Shown here in pieces: positions 8,386 through 16,524 of a DNA stretch of 64,000 nucleotides. The position numbers and the translations under genes are program-made. Source of the stretch: Mycobacterium mantenii. Its GTDB lineage: Bacteria > Actinomycetota > Actinomycetes > Mycobacteriales > Mycobacteriaceae. The stretch lies in contig NZ_AP022590.1 of the NCBI RefSeq assembly GCF_010731775.1, positions 4,278,001 through 4,342,000 of the forward strand, given 5' to 3'. Each line of letters begins with the position of its first letter. Position 1 is the first letter of the stretch. The notes under the pieces were generated by a model. The model saw only the letters and a list, made by a program, of their open reading frames with translations. It searched no databases and was not told where the DNA came from.

Positions 8386-9554
8386 CCCTGCAGGACCGAT
8401 TCGCCCCGGAACGGCTGATCGCCGCCGCCTGCGAAGAAGTCGGCAGCGACGACTTCGGCGACGAGGGTTGGCGGCCCGGTCTGCACCGGGTCACCGACGG
8501 GCTGATCAACGACGCGCGGCTGTCCGATATCGGAGTCGAGATCGCGCACCTCGACCTCATGCGGGCTTTGAAGAACCGTCTCGGCGTAATCGCCTGGCGC
8601 AAAGAGCATCCCGAGATCGCCGCCGAGGAGATCAAGGCGCCGATCTTCATCGTCGGCCAGCCGCGCACCGGCACCACGATCCTCTACGACCTGCTCGCCC
8701 AGGATCCCGAGCTGCGCGCACCGCTCACGTGGGAGGTCGACGAGCCCTGTCCGGTGCCGCAGCCCGAGACCTACCACAGCGATCCCCGGATCGCCCAGAT
8801 ACAGGCCAGCATCGACCTTTCCGAGCAGATCATGCCCGGCTTCCTGGCCTTTCATCCGATGGGCGCACTGGTCGGCCAGGAGTGCGTGCGCATCACCGCG
8901 GCCGAGTTCGTCAGCATGATCTTCTCGGTGCAGTATCGGCTGCCGAGTTACTACCGTTGGCTGCTGTACGAAGCCGACCACGCCGGCGCGTATCGCTTCC
9001 ATCGAATCTTCCTGCAGCACTTGCAGTCTGGCGTGCCAGGCCAGTGGCTGCTCAAGTCGCCGGCGCACCTGTGGCAGCTGGATGCGCTGCTGGCCGAATA
9101 CCCGGACGCCCTGATCGTGCAGACCCACCGCGATCCGCTCAACGTCATCTCGTCGATCACCGCGCTGACCCACCACCTGCGCCGGATGTGCAGCGAAGAA
9201 TCCAGCATCGCGGAATGCGCGGCCCAGTGTTACGAGGAGATCGTCGTCGGCCTGGAGCGCGAGATGGCCTTGCGTGACAGCGGCGCCGTGCCGGCGGGCC
9301 GGGTGATCGACGTGCAGTTCGCCGACTTCATGAACGATCCGTGGACCACGATCAAAGACATCTACCAGCGGTTGGACCGCGAGCTGCGTCCCGATGCCGA
9401 GCGCAGGATGCGTGTTTTCCTCGCCTCTCACCTCTCCGACGGCGGCCGCGGCCGGTACACCTGGTCGAACACCGGGCTGGACACCGTCGAGGTGCGTGAG
9501 CGGGTCAGCGCCTACCAGGACCGCTACGGGGTGCCCACTGAACAGCTGCGCTGA
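8382..9554 (+). CDS. Sulfotransferase-family protein (Stf-like)
   Basis: 390 aa from the ATG at 8382, which overlaps the upstream TGA and is preferred over earlier in-frame starts inside the previous gene. The 5'-phosphosulfate loop is FIVGQPRTGTTILYDLLAQD (about residues 90-110); the 3'-phosphate-binding segment is LIVQTHRDPLNVISSI (about 245-260). An internal WLLKSPAHLWQL matches the PAPS sulfotransferase_3 family found in many mycobacterial copies. The acceptor may be a lipid, steroid or sugar; it cannot be deduced. Coupling to the DUF1214 gene suggests a shared pathway. Confidence 0.85.
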   Translation: MTLQDRFAPERLIAAACEEVGSDDFGDEGWRPGLHRVTDGLINDARLSDIGVEIAHLDLMRALKNRLGVIAWRKEHPEIAAEEIKAPIFIVGQPRTGTTILYDLLAQDPELRAPLTWEVDEPCPVPQPETYHSDPRIAQIQASIDLSEQIMPGFLAFHPMGALVGQECVRITAAEFVSMIFSVQYRLPSYYRWLLYEADHAGAYRFHRIFLQHLQSGVPGQWLLKSPAHLWQLDALLAEYPDALIVQTHRDPLNVISSITALTHHLRRMCSEESSIAECAAQCYEEIVVGLEREMALRDSGAVPAGRVIDVQFADFMNDPWTTIKDIYQRLDRELRPDAERRMRVFLASHLSDGGRGRYTWSNTGLDTVEVRERVSAYQDRYGVPTEQLR

Positions 9555-9590
9555 CGTGGCGTGGGAGCGCGCGACGTCAGCATTCCGTGC

Positions 9591-9606
9591 CGTCGCGCCA
9601 AGAGTT
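9591..9606. repeat. 16-bp repeat, copy 1
   Basis: The sequence CGTCGCGCCAAGAGTT here recurs exactly at 19674-19689. Both copies are intergenic and follow a 3' gene end on the plus strand. The function is unknown. Confidence 0.4.
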
Positions 9607-9679
9607 CCGGCAATCAGGCCGAGCCAAAACCTAATTGGTGATCCGCCGGGCGTAACATGCCCGAGGCTAAAACAGCGAC

Positions 9680-10096
9680 AAACATCCACCCCACCAATTG
9701 GATGCTCTCGCCCAGCCGCTCCGTCAACGCGCGCCAGCCGCTCGTATCCGATTCACCCATACCGTCCTCGATGCTCCAGATCGGGAATTCGTCCACCATC
9801 TGCGCATACCGATCGATCATCTCCTCACTTGAAAGCGAATGTCCACCAACCTCATAGCGGTTGTTACGGTGGAATTCGCGAACGTGCGACACCGCTTGAC
9901 CGACGCCGCGACCGCCGTACCGCGTCACGTCGCCGTCGCGCAGCTCCACCGCTTACCCGCTGCCGGTGGATGCCCCCGACGGCACACTGGCGAGCACGTC
10001 GCGACCATCGGACAACGCCATCCGTACCGACACGGTTGGGCACCCGCGGGAATCCAGCATCTCCACCGCCGAAACAGCCGAAAACGTCACAGGCAT
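9680..10096 (-). pseudogene. Enolase pseudogene (second eno copy)
   Basis: From ATG 10096, behind an AGGAGA ribosome site, the frame reads SAVEMLDSRGCPTVSV and ASVPSGASTGSG, the enolase N-terminus. A TAA at 9953-9955 stands where enolases have a glutamate (GAA to TAA is one base). The same frame then continues AVELRDGDVTRYGGRGVGQA. At about 9870 it jumps from SHVREF to NRYEVGGHSLSSEEM, missing about 200 central residues. The next segment DEFPIWSIEDGMGESDTSGW, ALTERLGESIQLVG is enolase again, and the C-terminal third is absent. The gene is dead by three independent lesions. It is divergent from a DUF190 gene; both are known companions of fluoride riboswitch regulons. Confidence 0.9.
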
Positions 10097-10403
10097 AACG
10101 GTTCTCCTGAATCGAGGCGCCCAGTGACCATTGGCGTAGGACCACAGCAATGCCTGTGGTCGTCGCGATTGTGGCGAGCCCCACCGCGGTCGGACACAGA
10201 CTTTACCAGCGGTGACTAAGCCGATTATTGCGACGGAGGAAGATCCACGACCACCGACCGCCTCAAACTCACCGGTTGATCGAATATCGGCTATTCGCGC
10301 ATACACATCCGGGGCGTAGTATCTCGGCAAAGCGATCAGACCAGACGATGTCCCCATCGTCGTGACATGAAAGCGCTTGTATACCAATACTTGAGGAGCG
10401 GCA
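10097..10403. other. Divergent intergenic region, no intact gene
   Basis: 307 bp between the enolase remnant and the DUF190 gene. It contains a 7-bp perfect hairpin (GACGATG at 10344-10350, CATCGTC at 10355-10361, loop TCCC) and a GAGGAG ribosome site (10393-10398) for the DUF190 gene. A fluoride riboswitch might be expected here, but I could not fit its pseudoknot. In M. tuberculosis crcB genes lie beside the DUF190 gene; none is visible here. Confidence 0.6.
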
Positions 10404-11477
10404 GTGGACGAAGACTGTCTGAAGCTCACCACTTATTTGGCCGAGCGCCGGCGAGTCCACGACGGCTTTGTCTCCGACGTGCTGCTCGGCTTGTGCGCAC
10501 AGCACCGAATCGCTTGTGGCGTCCTGCTGCGCGGCATCGGTGGGTTCGGCACCGGGCACTATCTGCGCACCGACGAGTCTTTGACGTTGTCCGAGGACCC
10601 GCCCGTCGCGGTCGTCGCCGTCGACACGAGAACGAAGATCGAGGCGCTGCTCGCCCCGGTGCTGGCGGTCAAGCAGCGCGGCCTGGTCACCCTGGAGCGC
10701 GCCCGGCTGCTCCACGACGGCATCGGGCCACTGCAGCTGCCGGAGGACCTTCGGGGCGCCGTCAAACTGACGATCTACGTCGGCCGCAAGCAACGCGTCA
10801 ACGGCTCGCCCGCCTACATCGCCCTCTGCGATTTGATGCACCGGCGTGGCCTTGCCGGCGCCACGGTGCTGCTCGGGGTGGACGGCGTCGCACACGGGGA
10901 ACGCCAGCGCGCGAACTTCTTTGGCCGCAACACCGACGTTCCGATGATGATCGTGGTCGTCGGATCCGGTGAGCGCATCGGCGGTGTGCTACCCGAACTC
11001 GGCGAGCTGCTGCGCCGGCCGCTGTTCACGCTGGAACGGGTCCAGGTGTGCAAGCGCGACGGCCAGTTAGTGGAGCGGCCGCACGCCCTGCCCGGCGTCG
11101 ACGAGCGGGGCCTGCCGCTGTTCCAGCAGCTGACGGTCTACACCTCGGAGTCGGCACACCACGGCGGGGTGCCCATTCACCGCGCGATCGTCCAGCGACT
11201 GCGCCGGGCCAAAACGGTTGACGGCGCCACGGTGCTGCGCGGCGTCTGGGGTTTCCATGGCGACCACCCACCGCACGGTGATGGCTTGTTCTCCCTGACC
11301 CGCCGGGTGCCCGTCGTCACCGTCGTGATCGACACCCCGGCCAACATCGCCGAATCCTTTGCCATTGTCGACGAATTGACCCGGGACGAGGGCTTGGTGA
11401 CCAGCGAGATGGTGCCCGCGCTGGTCTCCGACGACGGCGACACCGGGCCACCGCGCATGGCCCAGAACCGTTGCTAG
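10404..11477 (+). CDS. Triple-DUF190 protein (Rv3071-like)
   Basis: 357 aa from a GTG at 10404 with a good ribosome site. Three consecutive DUF190 units are visible at about residues 5-105, 115-225 and 235-345. Each starts with a strand such as LKLTTYLAERRRV, VKLTIYVGRKQRV or QLTVYTSESAHHG. Each then shows a (G)ATVLxG turn and a glycine-histidine loop (GGFGTGHYLRTDES, VDGVAHGERQR, GVWGFHGDHPPHGD) and ends in VPVVTVVIDT-like strands. The fold resembles PII signalling proteins. DUF190 genes are linked to crcB fluoride exporters and fluoride riboswitches; in M. tuberculosis I recall Rv3071 beside two crcB genes. No crcB is seen here. The gene converges with the class I aldolase. Confidence 0.85.
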   Translation: MDEDCLKLTTYLAERRRVHDGFVSDVLLGLCAQHRIACGVLLRGIGGFGTGHYLRTDESLTLSEDPPVAVVAVDTRTKIEALLAPVLAVKQRGLVTLERARLLHDGIGPLQLPEDLRGAVKLTIYVGRKQRVNGSPAYIALCDLMHRRGLAGATVLLGVDGVAHGERQRANFFGRNTDVPMMIVVVGSGERIGGVLPELGELLRRPLFTLERVQVCKRDGQLVERPHALPGVDERGLPLFQQLTVYTSESAHHGGVPIHRAIVQRLRRAKTVDGATVLRGVWGFHGDHPPHGDGLFSLTRRVPVVTVVIDTPANIAESFAIVDELTRDEGLVTSEMVPALVSDDGDTGPPRMAQNRC

Positions 11478-11478
11478 A

Positions 11479-12372
11479 TCAGCCGGCGACCGAGGCGTCG
11501 TAGATCGACTGAATCGCCTTGTCCAGCGTGGCGTCGAACTGCTCGTCGGACTGGTCGACGGTCAGGCCCTCGGTCAGCGCGCGGCTGAAGCTGGCGATCA
11601 ACCCGGTGTTCTTCGCCAACAGCTCGTTGGCCTCCTCGCGGGAATAGCCACCGGAGAGCGCGACCACCCGCATCACCTTCGGGTGCTCGATCAGCGGACG
11701 GTAGAAATTGACCTTGGTCGGCAGGCTCAGCTTGAGCATGACGCGCTGCCCGTCGGGCACGTTCTCGAGCTGCTTGGTGATCTCGTCGCGCAGCAGGCCT
11801 TCGGCCTCGGCCTTGTCCGAAATCGAGATGGTGACCTCGGGTTCGATGATGGGTACCAAGCCGTGTGAGAGCACCCGGTGACCCAGCTCGAACTGCTGGG
11901 CGACCACGGCCGCGATGCCCTTGGGGTTGGCGCCGCCGATCACCGACCGCTCCTTGGTGCCGAAGACGCCCAGGCCGGCGGCCCGATCCAGCAGCTCGTC
12001 GAGGCCCGGGATCGGCTTCATCAGCTGGACGTCGTCGGACGCGTCCGCCAGGCCCTTGTCGATCTTGAGGATGGGCACCACGCCCTTGGTTTCCCACAGG
12101 TAGGTGGTCGACGGCTTGCCGGCGATCTGGCGGTCCATGGTCTGCTCAAACAGGATCGCGGCCAGCACCCGGTCGCCGGTGAACGCCGGCGAGGTGATGA
12201 TCCGCGAGCGCATCTGGTGAATGAGGTCGAACATCTCCTCCTCGGAGGAGTACGCGTCGTCCTCGATGCCGTACAGGCGCAGCGCCTTGGGCGTCGAACC
12301 GCCGCTCTGGTCGAGCGCCGCGATGAATCCCTTGCCCGACGTCATCCGGTCCGCTTGCTGCTGGTTCGACAT
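11479..12372 (-). CDS. Class I fructose-bisphosphate aldolase
   Basis: 297 aa, starting at ATG 12372 with GGGAGAG just upstream; an earlier in-frame start would add ten residues without support. Motifs: GKGFIAALDQSGGSTPKAL at the N-terminus, IIEPEVTI (glutamate near the active site), VMLKLSLP with the Schiff-base lysine at about residue 211, and ALSGGYSREEANELL for phosphate binding. It cleaves fructose 1,6-bisphosphate to dihydroxyacetone phosphate and glyceraldehyde 3-phosphate without metal, unlike the class II Fba that most mycobacteria use as the main enzyme. Having another glycolytic gene (enolase, broken) 1.4 kb away suggests a former accessory glycolysis cluster. Confidence 0.92.
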   Translation of the reverse strand: MSNQQQADRMTSGKGFIAALDQSGGSTPKALRLYGIEDDAYSSEEEMFDLIHQMRSRIITSPAFTGDRVLAAILFEQTMDRQIAGKPSTTYLWETKGVVPILKIDKGLADASDDVQLMKPIPGLDELLDRAAGLGVFGTKERSVIGGANPKGIAAVVAQQFELGHRVLSHGLVPIIEPEVTISISDKAEAEGLLRDEITKQLENVPDGQRVMLKLSLPTKVNFYRPLIEHPKVMRVVALSGGYSREEANELLAKNTGLIASFSRALTEGLTVDQSDEQFDATLDKAIQSIYDASVAG

Positions 12373-12512
12373 TGGACTCTCCCAGTTCCTCGTGGCCCTC
12401 ACGGGTGCAGCACGCCCGGCCGGTGGCCACGCGCGCTCAAGTCTGAATCGTGCCGATCATATTCGGCCACTTCGAGCCCGAGCAGGCAGGTCGCCAGACT
12501 GCGATTTTGGTC

Positions 12513-13094
12513 TCAGGCCCGGTCTGGCTGCGCGGCGGCGGGCTTCGTGCGCCACAGCGCCATGCGGTCGAGAAGCCGGTCACGCAGGACGAGCGTGTGA
12601 AAGAGTACCGCCGTCATGTGGGCGGTAAACGCGAGGAAGAGCAGCAGCGCGAGAACGCCGTGACACTGCCGGAGCACCGCGAAGACGTCGATGTTGCGAG
12701 GCGCGATACCGGGCAGCGCCAGCCGCCCGACCAGGGTGATCGGGAATCGCGCCGCTGACAGCATCGCCCACCCGGTCAGGGGCTGCATCAGCAGCAGGGC
12801 GTAGAGCAGGTACTCCGACCACGTCGCGATGCGGCGTTCGGCTCTGCTCATGGTGGCCAGAAACGGTGGCGGCCGGTGCGTGAGCCGGTTCGCCGACCTG
12901 ACCAGGGCGAACGCCAGGATCGCCAGGCCCAGGGGACGATGGATGGCCAGCAGCACCGGGTAGCAGCTCAGGGCGGCGACCATGGTCACGCCGATGAGCA
13001 ACTGCGTGATCACCATCGGCGCCATCAGCCAGTGCAGAACGCGCGACGGCAGGGTAAACCGTGCCGCGCCGGAGCTCGCCGGCTCGTCCATCAC
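12513..13094 (-). CDS. Cytochrome b561-type membrane haem protein
   Basis: 193 aa from GTG 13094, which overlaps the upstream TGA (GTGA); ATG 13091 is an alternative. Four membrane segments are visible: MVITQLLIGVTMVAALS, LGLAILAFALVRSANRL, YLLYALLLMQPLTGWAML and HGVLALLLFLAFTAHMTAVL. Histidines at membrane faces (LHWLMAP, LAIHRPLG, QCHG, TAHMTAV) are the expected haem b ligands. Such proteins move electrons across or into the membrane. Translational coupling to the exported catalase-like gene suggests it feeds electrons to that peroxidase. Confidence 0.85.
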   Translation of the reverse strand: MMDEPASSGAARFTLPSRVLHWLMAPMVITQLLIGVTMVAALSCYPVLLAIHRPLGLAILAFALVRSANRLTHRPPPFLATMSRAERRIATWSEYLLYALLLMQPLTGWAMLSAARFPITLVGRLALPGIAPRNIDVFAVLRQCHGVLALLLFLAFTAHMTAVLFHTLVLRDRLLDRMALWRTKPAAAQPDRA

Positions 13095-14239
13095 AGCGCC
13101 GATCTCACGGTGACCGCGCTGGGCGTCGTGGGCTCCTCGGCGCGGCGGGTGAACGAGCGCGCGTAGACGGCCGAGCGCGCCGCGAGCAGGGGGTCATCGG
13201 AGGCGGCGATGCCGTCGGGCAGCACCAGCGGGTCGAAGTTGATGTCGCGGGCGTTGCCGGCCTCCTCGGTCTGGACGGCGGAGATGGTGATGGTGCCGGC
13301 GTCGATGGTGCGCCGCGCGGCCGGCCACGGTTTGGTGGCGTCGTGGGTCGGATCGCCCGGCTCACCGACGGTGAGCAGCAGCCGCCAACTCAGCGGGGTG
13401 TGCGCAAGCGTGCGGATGAGGTCGTCGAACAGGTAGTCCGTGGCCGCCGGCCCGGATGGTGGGGCTGTCACGTCGGCGCCTCGCTGGGGAATGGCGGACC
13501 AGCGCACCGGCAGCGTGGCGCCGGCACCGTCGGTGAACCGGAAGGCGTTCAGCCCATGGAACGCGCTGTCGGCGAAGCCCGCGCTCGGCGGTGTCTGCTT
13601 GATGATGCGCATCGCGGCGGCGGTCTCGGGATGACGCCGCAGGAACGCGGCCATTTCCTGCGGGTCAGGCTTGCCCGTGCCGGGTTGCGGCTTGGAGGCG
13701 AGCAACCGGTCGTAAAAGCCCTGGGGCGTGCTGTCCGGAAAGACTGGGATGTTGATCATCGCGGTGCGCCACTGCCGGCCGGCGGGCGCGTCGAACAGCA
13801 GCCCCAGCCCCCGGACGGTGTCGGGCGTGTCGGCCTGATCGGGCAGCCCACCGGACAGCGAGAACCGGCCGATCAGCGGAACGCTCCCGCGACGGAAGAC
13901 CGCGGCCCGGCATATCGCCACGGCCGCCCCCGTGCTGACGAACGTTCCGGTGGCGCTCAGGCCCTTTGCGTGGTTCCGCCGGAAGCCGTCATGACGGCCG
14001 TAGACCTGCTCGAAGCGATCCGTGAACCGGGTCGGAGTCAGGGCGCCGGGCCGCAGCCAGCCGCCGGCATAGGCGAAGCCGCCCACATCGACCGCGGCGA
14101 CACCGGCTACCGCACCCATACCCAGTAGCGCGCGCCGCCGGTTCAGCGCACCGAGCCGCGGCACTGTGGGCGTAATCTCCGCCGGGTCGTCGGGCTCTTC
14201 GCCCCCCTCACGCTCGCCGCCGCGATCATGGGGTTCCAC
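13091..14239 (-). CDS. Tat-exported catalase-family peroxidase (SrpA-like)
   Basis: About 382 aa from GTG 14239 (AAAGGACG upstream); a longer frame to 14359 lacks support. Near residue 30 is LNRRRALLGMGAVAGVAAV, a twin-arginine export signal. The mature part is catalase-like but short: NHAKGLSATGTFVSTG holds the distal histidine, RGSVPLIGRFSLSGGLPD and VRGLGLLFD follow. Small catalase-family proteins of this type keep the haem pocket but lack the large C-terminal regions, and act mainly as organic or hydrogen peroxide peroxidases. Export plus a coupled cytochrome b561 gene suggests a periplasmic peroxide-reducing pair linked to the respiratory chain. Confidence 0.85.
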   Translation of the reverse strand: MEPHDRGGEREGGEEPDDPAEITPTVPRLGALNRRRALLGMGAVAGVAAVDVGGFAYAGGWLRPGALTPTRFTDRFEQVYGRHDGFRRNHAKGLSATGTFVSTGAAVAICRAAVFRRGSVPLIGRFSLSGGLPDQADTPDTVRGLGLLFDAPAGRQWRTAMINIPVFPDSTPQGFYDRLLASKPQPGTGKPDPQEMAAFLRRHPETAAAMRIIKQTPPSAGFADSAFHGLNAFRFTDGAGATLPVRWSAIPQRGADVTAPPSGPAATDYLFDDLIRTLAHTPLSWRLLLTVGEPGDPTHDATKPWPAARRTIDAGTITISAVQTEEAGNARDINFDPLVLPDGIAASDDPLLAARSAVYARSFTRRAEEPTTPSAVTVRSAL

Positions 14240-14597
14240 GGACCAGCGTCCTTTCCGTTTGTGCAGGCCACGCCCCGCGGGCTGAGAAGGAAGTCGGTGG
14301 AAGCAAGTCACGCGCGGGCGGCTGCCCCGTGCAACTTCTGCGCCGGCCGTCACGCACATCCGGACTACGTCGCGGCGCCGAAAATCGTTCAGCGTTTTGA
14401 GCGTGGTATGCCGCGTGTCCTACCATTGACTAAACACTTGTAGCTGTATCTGCATTTGGTAGCGCAGATCGACGGAGTGCGTCTCCTCCGTCGGCAAGCG
14501 TGTTCCCGTGGGGTTGAATCAACAGCCCCCGGATATAACAGTGGCTGTTTTCAGAGCTAGCGGTGTCCCGCAGGGGACCGAATGTGAGTGATAGACC
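14240..14597. other. Divergent intergenic region with a weak sigma-F-like promoter
   Basis: 358 bp between the catalase-like gene and the STAS gene, without a convincing coding frame. At 14513-14535 the order GTTG, 14 bp, GGATA resembles the sigma-F/sigma-B consensus (GTTT, N15-17, GGGTA), which would suit a partner-switching operon downstream. A GTCCC-GCAG-GGGAC hairpin lies just before the STAS start. Both are suggestions only. Confidence 0.3.
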
Positions 14598-14975
14598 ATG
14601 GGCGAACAAACCGGCGACTTCGTCGATCCAACCGCTTTCGAAGTGGGCAAACACCAGGTAGACCAGGCGGTCGTGCTCACCGTCTCCGGCGAGGTCGACA
14701 TGCTCAGCTCGCCGCTACTGGCCGATGCCATTCAGACCGCGCTGGCCACCAAGCCCGCGGCGCTGATCGTTGACCTGTCCAAGGTCGGTTTCCTGGCATC
14801 GGCCGGGATGACCGTCCTGGTGACCGCGCAGGCGGAGATCGAGCCGCCGACGCAGTTCGCGGTGGTCGCCAACGGCTCGGCCACCAGCCGGCCGATCAAA
14901 CTCATGGGAATCGACAGCGTGCTCTCGCTCTACAGCACCCTTGACGGTGCGTTGAGCGGTATCGCTGGTGAGTGA
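14598..14975 (+). CDS. STAS-domain anti-anti-sigma factor (RsfB-like)
   Basis: 125 aa, ATG at 14598. The whole protein is one STAS domain: VVLTVSGEVDMLSSPLLADA, then ALIVDLSKVGFLASAGMTVL, where the serine in LASAG is the expected phosphorylation site. Unphosphorylated STAS antagonists bind their kinase/anti-sigma partner and free the sigma factor; phosphorylation by that kinase turns them off. The next gene encodes just such an ATPase and overlaps by 4 bp (GTGA), so they act as a pair. The sigma target is not in the window; sigma-F is the usual target in mycobacteria (inference). Confidence 0.9.
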   Translation: MGEQTGDFVDPTAFEVGKHQVDQAVVLTVSGEVDMLSSPLLADAIQTALATKPAALIVDLSKVGFLASAGMTVLVTAQAEIEPPTQFAVVANGSATSRPIKLMGIDSVLSLYSTLDGALSGIAGE

Positions 14976-15475
14976 GCCGCGACCGAGTGAGGACGCAACC
15001 AGGGACGATGGGATGCTCTGATCAGCCGCAGAACGTGCACATCGATGACCGCTCTCGCTTCGAACGAACGCGAGTGGCCGCCGACGCGCGCAGCGCGGCC
15101 CGCACCCGTGCCGAATTCGGAGTGTGGCTCGGACGGTATTTCGCACTGGACGACGACCGCTTCAACGACCTGTTGCTGGCGGTCAACGAGGCGATCGCCA
15201 ACGCCGCGGAATTCGCCTATGTCGAGGCCGCGGAGCGCGGGACGGTCGACGTGCGAGCGGCCTACGACGGCGAGTCGGACACCCTCGCGGTGATTGTCGA
15301 CGACCGCGGCCGGTGGCGGCAGAAAAAGCCGGTCCGGTACCAACAGCAGATGCGCGGCCGTGGCATCCCGCTGATGGAGGCGCTCGCCGACGAGGTCGCC
15401 ATCGACCGCACTCCGCAGGGCACCCGCGTCACGCTGACGTGGAGCGGGCTGACGCAGCCCGGCTGTAACGCCTGA
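14972..15475 (+). CDS. Anti-sigma factor / serine kinase with HATPase_c_2 domain
   Basis: 167 aa from GTG 14972 overlapping the STAS stop; a later ATG (MGCSDQ) is an alternative. The GHKL fold is shown by the N box LLLAVNEAIANAAEFAY, the G1 box VIVDDRGRW and the G2-like MRGRGIPLMEALADEV, followed by GTRVTLTW. Relatives (SpoIIAB, UsfX/RsbW, and the RsbW-like parts of larger mycobacterial proteins) bind a sigma factor and phosphorylate their STAS antagonist. Gene order and overlap make a complete two-protein switch with the preceding gene. Confidence 0.88.
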   Translation: MSRDRVRTQPGTMGCSDQPQNVHIDDRSRFERTRVAADARSAARTRAEFGVWLGRYFALDDDRFNDLLLAVNEAIANAAEFAYVEAAERGTVDVRAAYDGESDTLAVIVDDRGRWRQKKPVRYQQQMRGRGIPLMEALADEVAIDRTPQGTRVTLTWSGLTQPGCNA

Positions 15476-16524
15476 TCAGCCCGCCGGCGCCAGCACCTGC
15501 TGGATGCGTTCCTCGCGCGGCAGCACCGGACCATCGTCGAGGGATTCGTCGATGCCGAGTTCGGTGAGCCCGGCGCTGGTCAGCAGCGAGGTGCCGTAGG
15601 CGGCCAGCACGAGTTTCTGGTCGTCGCTGTGACCGTCCTCGACGAGCATCGCACCGATCAGGCAGATGACGGCCATCTTGAAAGCGTTGAACGCTCGGTA
15701 CCAAGACCGGTTCGCGACCGTGATCCCGCTGGCCGATTCGTAGTGTGCGAGCAAGGCATCGATGGAAAGCGCTGCAGGGTGGCTGTTGATCCCGACCGGC
15801 TGCATCCACAGCATTTCGAGCCAGCCGATGTCGGTGAGCGGGTCGCCGACCGTCGTCATCTCCCAATCGAAGACGGCGCTGACCTCGCCGCCGATGAAAG
15901 CGAAGTTGCCCGGCTTGGCGTCGCCGTGCACCAGCGTGACCGTGGGGCACTGCGCGGGCTTGGCGGCGAGCAGTTCCCGGTGCAGCCGCTCCAGGGCGGG
16001 CAGCCGGTCGCGCCTGACCCTGTTCATCTCCGCCGCCCAGTGGCCGAGTTCGCGGTCGAGGTGGTCGGCGCCGTTGCCGAGGGTGTCCAGCCCGGTGCGG
16101 CTGAGGTCGACGGTGTGGACGGCGGCCAGTTGTTCGGCCAGGCTCTGGCACATGCGCACCACCGTGTCGTCGGCGGCGTGGGCCGGCGGCTCCATCTCGT
16201 AGACGTCGCCGGCCACCCATTCCATGACAAGGAACGGCCTGCCGAGGACGTCGCCGGTCGGCTCCAGCCACAGGCCCGGCGGGACGCGGACCCGGGTATC
16301 GGCCAAGGCCCGCAGGATCTTGAACTGGCGCGCGAGGTCGTAGGGCTCCAGCAGCGCGCGTGGTTGGGGGCGCAGGCGCAACACGACGTCTTGCGCGTCA
16401 TCATCTCGGCCGAGTGCCCGAAGCTCACCCTGTCGATGCCCTCGAGACGGACGTCGTCGGCGTCGGGCACCTGCGTGCGCAGCCAGCCGCTCAACCGTTG
16501 TTCCAGCTCGGCGCCCAGCGTCAT
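15476..16524 (-). pseudogene. Aminoglycoside-phosphotransferase-family kinase, frameshifted
   Basis: The gene starts at ATG 16524, which overlaps the upstream stop. Its first 42 residues (TLGAELEQRLSGWLRTQVPD, then RVSFGHSAEMM) are in one frame; from about 16395 the protein continues in another (DVVLRLRPQPRALLEPYDLA) to the stop at 15476. The shift is net one base or one plus a multiple of three. The rest is intact: LVHGDAKPGNFAF with the catalytic aspartate and VFDWEMTTVGDPLTDIGWL with the metal-binding DWE. Such ACAD10/APH-like kinases probably phosphorylate hydroxyacyl groups. A start inside the second frame would lack the nucleotide loop. An assembly error is possible. Confidence 0.75.

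Noticed and set aside
7677..9689. Long antisense open frame of 670 codons over the DUF1214 and sulfotransferase genes
   Set aside because: It mirrors two well-supported genes with overlapping start/stop; its protein has no recognisable motif and is a high-GC shadow.
10344..10361. Hairpin with GACGATG arms, considered as part of a fluoride riboswitch
   Set aside because: The GATG-containing stem is suggestive, but neither strand shows the second stem and the pseudoknot pairing required downstream.
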